Assembly (NCBI GenBank): GCA_008123405.1
Contig: VSSA01000013.1
Location: 1 to 64,000, forward strand
Source: Nocardioides sp. BGMRC 2183
Lineage (GTDB): Bacteria; Actinomycetota; Actinomycetes; Propionibacteriales; Nocardioidaceae
Direction of reading: 5' to 3'
DNA: 64,000 nt
In this document: positions 9,265-16,612 of the stretch, piece by piece
How positions within the stretch are numbered: position 1 is the first letter of the stretch
Layout of the letters: each line of letters opens with the position of its first letter
Translations under genes and position numbers: made by a program
Notes under the pieces: model-generated
The model's input: the letters and a program-made list of their open reading frames with translations, nothing else
What the model was told of the DNA's origin: nothing
Database searches by the model: none

Positions 9265-10744
9265 AGCTTGGATCCAGGCTGAGTCTCGAACCGTGAGTCC
9301 CCGGGTGGTCCCCTGGCGGGTCGGGGTGGTGGGCCCGTAGCAGCAGGGTGGCCCAGAGCGCCACGCCGACCAGGACCGCCAGGACCGCCAGCAGGTCCGG
9401 CACCGGCCCGTCGACGGGCGAGGTCTCCTGTCTGCTGAACACGTAGTAGTGCTCGAGCCAGGCCACGGCGCCTGCCAGCCAGAGCAGCAGGATCGCGGAC
9501 CACGCGGCCGCCACTGACCAGTCGCGTCGCTGGGCAGCGGAGCCGGTCACCGGGCGAGGCAACCACCGGCCGACGTGAAGCATGCCGACCGCGGTCACGG
9601 TCGCCAGCAGCGGCATCACCTGCATCAGGTAGCGGTCGTGGAAGCCGCCACCGTTCGCCAGGAAGGTGACCACGTTGACCAGCGTGACGGCGGCGTGGAC
9701 CAGGAGCAGCGCCCAGGCCGGGTCCCAGCGCAGCCGGTGGCGTCGCCAAGCCGAGACGGTGGCGATCGGGACCAGCACGATGGCCGCGATCAGCACGATC
9801 GGTGTGGTGAGGGTCGGCTCGGTCAGGCCCGGGATGTTGTCGATCCGGGAGATTCCGTGCACCGGGGACCGGCCGAACTTCTGCAGCAGCGCGTCCTGAC
9901 CGGTGAAGTCGCCGTACAGGACCAGGTTGCGCACGAAGAACCAGCCGAAGGCGGCGGCGGGCACTCCGCCGACCAAGGCGGCGATCCCCACGCCGTGCCA
10001 GCGGTGACGGCGGGCCAGCACCACCAACAGCACGGTTGCGCACAGCGCCACCAGCAGCACACCCTGGGCCCGTGTGCCGGCCGCGACGACACCGGCGACC
10101 GTGGCCAACGCCACCCGCCGTGGGGTCGCCGGCCCCCGCAGCATCCGGATCGTCATGAGCAGCAGGAGCAGCCCGGAGGCAGAGGCCCAGCCGTCGTTGA
10201 TGAAGAACGCGGAGCGCAGCACCAGGGTGGGCGTCATCGCGACCACCACGGCGAGGGCAGCGACGGCCGGCCGTCGGGGTACGAGCTCCCGCGCGATCAT
10301 CCCGACCAGGAACAGCCAGACCGCGAAGCCGAGCGTGTTCGCCAGCCGCATGGTGATCACCATCCCGCTCTGGTGCTCGGAGGCGACCCACCACACGGGC
10401 ACCATCGCGAGGTGGAACAGAGGCGGATGGTTGGCGGTCCACACGTCTCCGTGCTCCTCGTCCCACCCCTTGAACTCCTCGGCGGTGCCGGGAAAGCGGG
10501 CCGGGTCGTCGACGATGTCGGACTCGATGGTGGGCAGCCGGCCCTCGGCGAGGGCTGCCACGTAGCCGGTGTGCGCGGGCTCGTCGTTGCCCCAGCTGGG
10601 CACCTTGAACACGAGCGCGATCTGGGTCCCGACGAGGGTCAGGAGGATCGCGGCGAGGAGCGGGGCGGCGTACTCGCGACGACCGAAGCGGAGGGCAGAT
10701 TCCAACAGTCGACGCCCGGCACGGGGCGGAGCGGTGGTGAGCAT
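9140..10744 (-). CDS. GT-C-fold polytopic glycosyltransferase-like protein
   Basis: The protein (534 aa) has about eleven membrane helices and an early extracytoplasmic loop with KVPSWGNDEPAHTGYVA, the acidic DE-containing loop of lipid-sugar-dependent GT-C enzymes, followed by WTANHPPLFHLAM. Such enzymes move sugars from polyprenyl-phosphate donors outside the membrane. ATG 10744 has a GAGAGGA site 6 nt upstream. The last 45 or so residues after HHPDPPGDHPG are basic, low in complexity and antisense to the convergent glycosidase-like gene. They begin at a short sequence matching the tips of the palindromic elements (9265-9280), so the natural stop may have been lost. Donor and acceptor are unknown. 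Confidence 0.75.
   Translation of the reverse strand: MLTTAPPRAGRRLLESALRFGRREYAAPLLAAILLTLVGTQIALVFKVPSWGNDEPAHTGYVAALAEGRLPTIESDIVDDPARFPGTAEEFKGWDEEHGDVWTANHPPLFHLAMVPVWWVASEHQSGMVITMRLANTLGFAVWLFLVGMIARELVPRRPAVAALAVVVAMTPTLVLRSAFFINDGWASASGLLLLLMTIRMLRGPATPRRVALATVAGVVAAGTRAQGVLLVALCATVLLVVLARRHRWHGVGIAALVGGVPAAAFGWFFVRNLVLYGDFTGQDALLQKFGRSPVHGISRIDNIPGLTEPTLTTPIVLIAAIVLVPIATVSAWRRHRLRWDPAWALLLVHAAVTLVNVVTFLANGGGFHDRYLMQVMPLLATVTAVGMLHVGRWLPRPVTGSAAQRRDWSVAAAWSAILLLWLAGAVAWLEHYYVFSRQETSPVDGPVPDLLAVLAVLVGVALWATLLLRAHHPDPPGDHPGTHGSRLSLDPSFKQRRRLTVVAAGPARGRPGPQPHPPRAGTTAATPESRGTS
9265..9280. repeat. Possible collapsed remnant of the palindromic element
   Basis: AGCTTGGATCCAGGCT is a near-perfect 16-bp palindrome, one T-G pair short. 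It equals the two outer arm tips of copies A and C (AGCCTGGATCC and GGATCCAGGCT) joined at their shared GGATCC, with one mismatch. Together with the following GAG it matches the right end of copy A over 14 bp. It sits directly on the stop codon of the glycosidase-like gene. Confidence 0.4.
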
Positions 10745-10774
10745 GGGCGGTCCTCTCGTCGACGTCGACCGGTC

Positions 10775-12604
10775 TCAGGCCCCGGCGCAGTCGTGGAGCC
10801 GATAGATCTCGACGACCGGGCCCGGGCGTCGATAGGCGGGCGGGTAGTAGTTGAAGCTGAAGTCGTAGGAGAAGTCGCCGGCCCCGCCCGCGGCGAAGGG
10901 CGTCGTGCGGTAGACGAGGTCGCTCTCCCGGGCGAGACGCTCGTAGTAGGCGGCTGCGTCGATCAGGCCGGCGGCCAGGCCGCGGTCGTGTTGGTGCCCG
11001 CTCACGACCACCCAGCAGTAACCGTCGACCCGGTAGGCGTCGAGCAGGTCGGGCTCCAGACGCAGCTCGTACTCCTGGAACGGCCGCGACACCGAGGCGA
11101 GCTCCACTCCGCTGCTCCGCAGCTCGCGGCGGTAGGAGCCAGGGAAAGCCGGCTCGAGGACGACCCGGGCACCGTCGGGGAACGTCCTGCTCATCCAGGC
11201 CAGGGCGGTGGTGCGGGTGTCGGTGCGAGTGAGCACGAGGTCACTGCGGACCACGTCGATCACCGGCTGTGCCAGCGCGAGTGCCAGCACCACGACCATG
11301 GCAGGCGCGGCACCCAGACCGACCGGCCGGGTCGGCATGGAGACACGTAGGGCGTGTCTCCCAAGTCCCCGCCTGCTGCGCGGCGTTTCCGACTCGATCT
11401 GGCTGCGTTGGGGCCGCTCGACGTGCGATCCGGCATGCCGTCGCGTCCCCGCCTTGCCAGATCGGCCGGAAACACCGCTCGCTACGGCGCCGACTTGGGA
11501 GACACGCCCTAGGGCGGTCGCGGTCCGCACGGCGCCGTATCCGGCGAGCACGGCGAGGGCCGGGTAGGCCGGCAGCATCCACCGTCCGAAGTAGCGCTCC
11601 TGGACGCCCATCGTCAGATACAGCGCAACCGGGAAGAGCAGCAGCAGCGTTGCCCGGGCACGGTCCGCGCGCCACGCCAGGACGACGCCGACGCCGGCGA
11701 GCAGGGTGGGGATGACGCCGAATCCCCAGGCCAGACTGGTCGGGTAGCCGAGCCAGGCGGTGCCTGACTGACCGAGCTTGGTGGTGGCCGCCTGGGCCGA
11801 CTGCCCGGTCATGTTGTCGAGGAACTTGCCGAACTCGACGACCAGGAAGGGATTGAGCAGCAGCAGCGCCGCGATGCACGCCGCACCGGAGGCGACGAGC
11901 CATGCGAGTGCGGTACTGGTCCGACTCCGGTGGACCACCGCGCGGAGCAACGCGGCAGCCGCCACCACCAGCGCCATCGGCGCGGCGAGGTACTTGATCC
12001 CGGCCGCAACACCGACGGCGGCGCCGGCGAGCAGGAGGTCGCCGCGCCGGCCTTCGTCGTAGTAGCGCAGCGACGCCAGCAGGGCCAGTGCCGTCGGCAC
12101 CAGGGCGGGGACGTCGTTGAGCGCCTGGTGGCTGTAGAACACCGGGAGATAAGCCAAACCCAGGAACGCGGCAGCGCACAGTCCGACCGTGGTGCCGGCG
12201 AATCGACGACCGACGAGATAGACAGCTGCGACCGCCGCCGTACCGAGGAACGCAGTGACCAGCCGCGCGAGGAGGAGGACGGCGGCCGGGTCGTCGACGA
12301 GCAGCAGGGACACGTCTTGACCGGCGAAGACGCCCCGATAGACGAGTGCGACGAGGTAGGTGTAGCCGCTGGGATTCTCGAAGTACCCCGAGTACCAGTC
12401 GCCATCGGCTGCCCGGGTCGCCTGCGGCACGTAGTGGAGCTCTTCGTCGGCGTTGTAGGCGTGCGGGAGCCCGTGGCGTAGTGCCACCAGTCGCACCGAG
12501 AGCGACAACAGCAGGATCCCGGCCAGGAGCCAGCGATGTCGTCGCCGACGCGCGGGATCCGCTACTCGTGGTGCCTCCGGCGCGATCACGACCATGCCCA
12601 CCAC
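10775..12604 (-). CDS. GT-C-fold glycosyltransferase-like protein with in-frame palindromic-element insertion
   Basis: A 609-residue polytopic protein of the PMT/ArnT-like superfamily. The first loop carries HAYNADEELHYVPQA, the acidic catalytic-type motif, then YFENPSGYTYL, and about ten helices follow. A C-terminal extracytoplasmic domain contains YDFSFNYYPPAYRRPGP. Residues from GRVSQVGAVASG to SRRGLGRHAL (54 codons) are encoded by copy B of the palindromic element and are basic, without hydrophobic segments, unlike the surroundings. Without them the text would read TATAL-RVSMPTR. The reading frame stays open, so the protein may still fold, with the extra piece in a loop between helices. 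The start could also be the second ATG at 12595. It overlaps the upstream gene slightly. Confidence 0.78.
   Translation of the reverse strand: MVGMVVIAPEAPRVADPARRRRHRWLLAGILLLSLSVRLVALRHGLPHAYNADEELHYVPQATRAADGDWYSGYFENPSGYTYLVALVYRGVFAGQDVSLLLVDDPAAVLLLARLVTAFLGTAAVAAVYLVGRRFAGTTVGLCAAAFLGLAYLPVFYSHQALNDVPALVPTALALLASLRYYDEGRRGDLLLAGAAVGVAAGIKYLAAPMALVVAAAALLRAVVHRSRTSTALAWLVASGAACIAALLLLNPFLVVEFGKFLDNMTGQSAQAATTKLGQSGTAWLGYPTSLAWGFGVIPTLLAGVGVVLAWRADRARATLLLLFPVALYLTMGVQERYFGRWMLPAYPALAVLAGYGAVRTATALGRVSQVGAVASGVSGRSGKAGTRRHAGSHVERPQRSQIESETPRSRRGLGRHALRVSMPTRPVGLGAAPAMVVVLALALAQPVIDVVRSDLVLTRTDTRTTALAWMSRTFPDGARVVLEPAFPGSYRRELRSSGVELASVSRPFQEYELRLEPDLLDAYRVDGYCWVVVSGHQHDRGLAAGLIDAAAYYERLARESDLVYRTTPFAAGGAGDFSYDFSFNYYPPAYRRPGPVVEIYRLHDCAGA
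11348..11511 (+). repeat. Palindromic element, copy B (164 bp), inside a gene
   Basis: Perfect 20-bp terminal arms (11348-11367, reading TAGGGCGTGTCTCCCAAGTC, pairing with 11492-11511) enclose the family framework: CTGCGCGG, CTGCGTTG, CTCGAC (11417-11422), a weaker stem with GATCCG loop, GCCGTCG, CGCCTTGCC and CCGCTCGCTACGG. A second stem pairs GTTTCCG/CGATCTGG with CCAGATCG/CGGAAAC. The arms differ from those of copies A and C. In the minus-strand gene the insertion is 162 nt flanked by a CTA repeat, so the reading frame is kept. Confidence 0.88.
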
Positions 12605-13824
12605 CCGGCCCCGGGGCCGTCCGTCAGCGGGTAGCCCACGCTCTGGGTCGCGGTGACCATCCAGAGCACGACGCTGAGTACGCTCAGCGCCCCGAGTCGT
12701 GAGGTGGCCGCCGGCGTGGCGTGGTCACGGGCGCCTGCCGGCCAGCGGTGTCCCAGGAGCAGCAGCCACCCCAGCAGCAGCGGCTCGCAGCCCCACCGCA
12801 GGTAAGCCTGGCCGCGGTCCCAGACCGGCAGGCAGACCAGGAGTGCCAGGTAGCCGGCGAGGGCGATCCGCTCGTGGAGCAGGCCGTCGCGCCGGACCAC
12901 GGCGGTGCCGAGCAGCGCGAAGGCGACGAGTGCGGGCGCCAGCAGCACCAGGTTCGCCCACTCCGGTTCGGGCCGCTCGGCGGCCGAGCTCAGATAGCCG
13001 GCCAGTGCCTCCCCTGGAAGCCGGAGCACGTTGTCCCCCGGCGGATCCGGTACGACGCCCGCCCAGCGCGCCTGCACCAGCGCCCGCCACCCGGCGTAGA
13101 CCAGCAGCGGCACCGCGCCGACCCACCAGGGCGGCGCAGGCTCGCGAGCAGGCCCACCGATACGCACAACCGCGGCGGTCGCCCCTGCGGCAAGGACGAC
13201 GGCCGCGGCGACCACGAGCGTCGTCTCCCGGGTGAGCGCGGCAGCGACCAGCGTCAGCGACGCGACGAGGTACCGCTCGCGGCGCAGGGCGAGCAGGGCG
13301 GCAAGGAGGAGGGCACCGGCCAGCGGCTCGGTCAGGTCCTGGCCGACGCCGACCAGGAACCCGGCCCACAGTGCCGGAACCGCACCCCACCACGGGCTAC
13401 GGCCCAGGTCGCGGGCGGCCGCGGCCGCCAGCACGGTGATCGCCAGCACCGCCAGGAGGTTCACGGCGAGCATCGCCGTCGGCACGAGCGCGACCCGACC
13501 ACCGGCGGTGAGCATCCAGACGCTCGCCGGGTAGCCGACCCGCGTCTGCCAGTAGGCCGGACGGGTGAAGCCGATGCCGTGATCGTGGATCCGGTCGGTC
13601 CACGGCGAGAGAGCCAGGCGGTAGTACGCCTGTCCGTCGTAGCCGCTGACCCCGTCGGTGACCACCAACGGCGTCGGTGTCGCGGCGACGTCGGTGATCT
13701 GGTCGCCGGCGGCGATGAAGGCACTGGGGTCGCCCTCGAAGACGGCGAGGCGGGCGCCGACGAAGGCCAGGTAGGCGACGAGCACGGCAGCGGCCACGCG
13801 CGCCACCCGTCGATCCGGCCTCAT
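12586..13824 (-). CDS. Polytopic membrane protein, GT-C-like
   Basis: The protein (412 aa) has about nine to ten membrane helices. After the first helix comes an extracytoplasmic loop with VSGYDGQAYYRLALSPW and ACWQTR-like aromatic text (PAYWQTRVGYP), a pattern seen in actinobacterial membrane proteins grouped near GT-C glycosyltransferases. The exact reaction is unknown. The ATG at 13824 overlaps the stop of the upstream flippase-like gene (ATGA). A longer frame upstream of it is only a shadow of that gene. It lies in the middle of the glycan operon, so a role in assembly or modification of a surface polysaccharide is inferred from context. Confidence 0.7.
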   Translation of the reverse strand: MRPDRRVARVAAAVLVAYLAFVGARLAVFEGDPSAFIAAGDQITDVAATPTPLVVTDGVSGYDGQAYYRLALSPWTDRIHDHGIGFTRPAYWQTRVGYPASVWMLTAGGRVALVPTAMLAVNLLAVLAITVLAAAAARDLGRSPWWGAVPALWAGFLVGVGQDLTEPLAGALLLAALLALRRERYLVASLTLVAAALTRETTLVVAAAVVLAAGATAAVVRIGGPAREPAPPWWVGAVPLLVYAGWRALVQARWAGVVPDPPGDNVLRLPGEALAGYLSSAAERPEPEWANLVLLAPALVAFALLGTAVVRRDGLLHERIALAGYLALLVCLPVWDRGQAYLRWGCEPLLLGWLLLLGHRWPAGARDHATPAATSRLGALSVLSVVLWMVTATQSVGYPLTDGPGAGWWAWS

Positions 13825-14774
13825 GCGTCGACCGCACGGTGCGACTCGTCCAGCAGCGTGCTCCCGCCCGACGCGGTAGGCCGCGGACGAGAAGGCGCGG
13901 CGAGCCTGGCGATCCCGGCCATCGCGAAGTCGGCGACCGCGTGGACCACGCGAGAGACCAGCGCGGCAGCCGCTGCCGGGCCGAGGCCCGCGACGGGGGA
14001 GAGGAGCGCGATCAGCACGCCCTCGCGGGCACCGAGACCCGCCGGCGCGATCACGAGGAGCACCCCGGCGGCGTGCGCCAACGCGAAGGCGCCGATCGCC
14101 ACGAGGAGGTCGGCAGGGTCCAGGGGAGCCATCCCTCCCAGGAGGACCGCGAGGCCGCCGCCGTAGCAGGTCCAGACAGCGAGCATCAGGCCGCAGGAGA
14201 CGCCGAGCTCGCTTGCACCGAACACGGTGGCGACCCCCTGACCGGAGAGCCGGTCGCCGATCATCCGGATCGATGGAGGGCAGAGCACCGCCACGCTGCC
14301 CAGCGCGGCGAGTACCCACCATCCCGCTGGGATCGGGGTGGCCACCACGCCGCCAGCGGCCAGCATCGAGCCGAGCAGCACGCCGGTGAAGGTGTGCACC
14401 AGCAGGAACAGCGAGGAGGCGGTGATGCTCGAGCGCACCGGGACCCGGTAACGGCGGCCCAGCTGAGCCTGGACCGCGAAGCTCCAGACGGATCCGGGCA
14501 CGTACTTCCCGAGTTGGCCGACGAAGAAGACCGCGCCCGCCTCGCGCACACCGACCCCGATGCCGAGAGCGCCGAGCAGGCGCCTCCAGAGCAGGCCGGT
14601 CAGTCCGAGCCCGATCGAGGTCAGCAGACTCGCCGCGAGCAGTCGCGTAGTGCCGATCCGGGCGACGGCGTCGCCGATCTCCGCCCACCGCCCCTGAAAG
14701 CCCCACCACGCGAACCCGAGGGTCAGGAGGACGAACGCGATCCGGGCGCCGAGCAGCGCGTGCGCACGCCTCAC
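13821..14774 (-). CDS. Lysylphosphatidylglycerol-synthase-TM-like (UPF0104) membrane protein
   Basis: A 317-residue protein with about eight helices and the family landmarks VGQLGKYVPGSVWSF near residue 75 and IAPAGLGAREG near residue 245. It has only the membrane part, which in related proteins acts as a lipid flippase, with no aminoacyltransferase domain. Such stand-alone proteins often sit in polysaccharide or glycolipid clusters and are thought to move lipid-linked precursors. Four-base overlaps on both sides couple it to the methyltransferase upstream and the GT-C-like gene downstream. Confidence 0.8.
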   Translation of the reverse strand: MRRAHALLGARIAFVLLTLGFAWWGFQGRWAEIGDAVARIGTTRLLAASLLTSIGLGLTGLLWRRLLGALGIGVGVREAGAVFFVGQLGKYVPGSVWSFAVQAQLGRRYRVPVRSSITASSLFLLVHTFTGVLLGSMLAAGGVVATPIPAGWWVLAALGSVAVLCPPSIRMIGDRLSGQGVATVFGASELGVSCGLMLAVWTCYGGGLAVLLGGMAPLDPADLLVAIGAFALAHAAGVLLVIAPAGLGAREGVLIALLSPVAGLGPAAAAALVSRVVHAVADFAMAGIARLAAPSRPRPTASGGSTLLDESHRAVDA

Positions 14775-15487
14775 GTGGCGGTGCCGACCGCCGTCGGATG
14801 CAGCAGTGCGGTGCGGGTGGGATACGGCAGCGCCGGCGTGAGCCCCCGCGTCATCGTGGTCGAGACGCGGTCGGAGACGGTCTCGATGGCGTCCAGGTAG
14901 CGGCGGCGGTCGACATTGTCGAAGACGATGAGACCGTCGGGCGCAAGACGCTCGACCGCCCGCTCCAGACAGGCCTCGCGGGCCCGTCCGTCGATCACGA
15001 TCACGTCGAAGGGGCCGTCGACCTCGTCGATCGCGCGCACGTAGTCGGCGAAGTCCAGCCCCCGGTGTCCGGGTTTGGCCGAGGGCACCCGTGGCAGGGA
15101 GGGCTGAGTGGGCTCGACGACGTCGAGGTGCACGTTGTCAGGCAGCTGCGGCGCCAGCAGCAGCGCCCACCCGGCATGGTGTTCGACAGCATGCACCGAC
15201 CTGGCTCGCACGGCGAGCCACAGCGTGGAGGCCCCCGAACCCCATTCGAAGACCCGGGCGTCGGGATGGTCCACGAGGTGCTTGGAGACCAGGTCGGCCG
15301 AGTCGAACGTCCACCACGGGACATCGAGTGCGGCCAGCGCCCGCACGTCGTGGATCGCGAAGAGCGACAGCACCCAGGTCGCCGTACGGGAGCCGGCAGC
15401 CGCACGTCGCTCGGCGAGCCCGAGCAGGCCGGCGGCGCGCAGCACGCGGCCGGTCGCTCGAACTGTGCGGATGTAGAGCTGTTTCAT
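14771..15487 (-). CDS. SAM-dependent methyltransferase-like protein
   Basis: About 238 residues with a Rossmann-like methyltransferase core: VFEWGSGASTLWLA (motif I, glycine-rich SAM loop, near residue 79), VHAVEHH (acidic end of strand 2), DVIVIDGRAREACLE and DGLIVFDNVDR. The DGR and DN positions resemble class I O-methyltransferases acting on sugars or lipids. The start at 15487 overlaps the stop of the GT2 gene. The substrate is unknown; operon context suggests a sugar of the surface glycan. Confidence 0.72.
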   Translation of the reverse strand: MKQLYIRTVRATGRVLRAAGLLGLAERRAAAGSRTATWVLSLFAIHDVRALAALDVPWWTFDSADLVSKHLVDHPDARVFEWGSGASTLWLAVRARSVHAVEHHAGWALLLAPQLPDNVHLDVVEPTQPSLPRVPSAKPGHRGLDFADYVRAIDEVDGPFDVIVIDGRAREACLERAVERLAPDGLIVFDNVDRRRYLDAIETVSDRVSTTMTRGLTPALPYPTRTALLHPTAVGTAT

Positions 15488-16461
15488 GGCGTGGGTGCTC
15501 CCTGGAGCTCGGGGAAGTGCAGCACGTCGAACCGCGCCCGCTTGGTGTGTTCGAGGTTGGTTTCGATGAGGGCCCGGTTCGTCCGGATCAGGTCGGAGAT
15601 GATGCCGAGCATCAGGCACAGCGAGGACATCACGATCAGCGCGGCGCCGACCAGGAGCGACTGGACATGGCCGCCGCCCTGGCCGCTCGCTGCGAGCAGC
15701 GCGTAACGGAGGTAGGGCAGCAGACCGAGCAGACCGAAGAGCGCGGCCATCACGCCGAAGATCACGTACGGCCGGTACATGATGTAAGCGCGGGTGATCG
15801 CGGCACTGGAGCGGAACACGTGCTGGCGGGTGGAGGAGAAGAGCCGCGACTCGCGGGTCTTCGGATTGGTCAGCACCGGGAGGCTGGCGATCGCCAGGTT
15901 CTTGTTGCCGGCCTGGATGATCGTCTCCATGCAGTAGGAGAACCGGGTCACTGTGTTGAGCCGGATCAGGCTCTCGCGGGAGTACGCCCGGAACCCGCTG
16001 GCGGCATCCGGCAGCTCGGTGCGGGCCGCGATGTTCACCACCCGGCTGCCGAGGCGCTGCAGCAGCTTCTTGGTGGGGGAGAAGTGGTCGATCAGAGCGA
16101 CCTGACGATCGGCGATGACGATGTCCGCCTCCCCGCGCAGGATCGGCTGGACCAGATCGGTGATCCGCTCCTGCGGGTACTGGTTGTCGCCGTCGGTGTT
16201 CACCACGATGTCGGCCCCGATCGCCAACGCATGGTCCACGCCGTCGGTGAACGAGCGGGCCAGACCCTGATTGCGGCGGTGCCGGACGAACTCGGTCACC
16301 CCGAAGGACCGGGCCACCTCGACGGTGCGGTCGCTCGAGCCGTCGTCGACGACGAGCACCACGATCTCGTCGATGCCGGGGATCTGTCGGGGGATCGAGG
16401 CGAGGACGAGGGGGAGGGTCTCCTCCTCGTTGAGACACGGAACCTGGACGACGAGCTTCAC
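15484..16461 (-). CDS. Family 2 glycosyltransferase, polyprenyl-phosphate sugar synthase-like
   Basis: This 325-residue protein has a GT-A domain (1-230) beginning VVQVPCLNEEETLPLVL, with VVDDGSSDRT, the DXD-type NTDGDNQYP, and TRESRLFSS. Two C-terminal membrane helices follow (about 235-300). This layout fits synthases that load a sugar on undecaprenyl phosphate, providing donors for the GT-C enzymes encoded downstream. It is the first gene of the minus-strand operon. The GTG start at 16461 faces the divergent GT-C-like gene across 151 bp. Confidence 0.85.
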   Translation of the reverse strand: MKLVVQVPCLNEEETLPLVLASIPRQIPGIDEIVVLVVDDGSSDRTVEVARSFGVTEFVRHRRNQGLARSFTDGVDHALAIGADIVVNTDGDNQYPQERITDLVQPILRGEADIVIADRQVALIDHFSPTKKLLQRLGSRVVNIAARTELPDAASGFRAYSRESLIRLNTVTRFSYCMETIIQAGNKNLAIASLPVLTNPKTRESRLFSSTRQHVFRSSAAITRAYIMYRPYVIFGVMAALFGLLGLLPYLRYALLAASGQGGGHVQSLLVGAALIVMSSLCLMLGIISDLIRTNRALIETNLEHTKRARFDVLHFPELQGAPTP

Positions 16462-16612
16462 GTGGGCCTCACTGCACGGGCTGGGCGGCTGGGGGCTTCA
16501 GGGAGCCTAGGAAGGGGCGGCGAACCCGTGCGGGACGCTGGAGTGACGCGTTGACGAACACCTGGCGGACGCTGGGCGGCGCGCCTCGCGTGTCGGCCCG
16601 AGCGGGTCGACA

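Noticed and set aside
9575-11350. 591-codon plus-strand frame across the GT-C-like genes
   Set aside because: Shadow of two polytopic membrane proteins on the minus strand; charged and repetitive text, no known domain.
11348-11511. Classical insertion sequence or MITE inside the glycosyltransferase gene
   Set aside because: There is no transposase, and the terminal arms are not shared with the other copies, as would be expected for MITE ends recognised by one enzyme. A structured palindromic repeat fits better.
12586-14709. 707-codon frame extending the membrane protein upstream
   Set aside because: The extra part is a shadow of the UPF0104 gene; the membrane protein starts at ATG 13824 overlapping that gene's stop.
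14771-16438. Single long frame joining the methyltransferase with upstream sequence
   Set aside because: The N-terminal half is out of frame with the GT2 gene that occupies the same DNA. The true methyltransferase starts at 15487 with an ATGA overlap.
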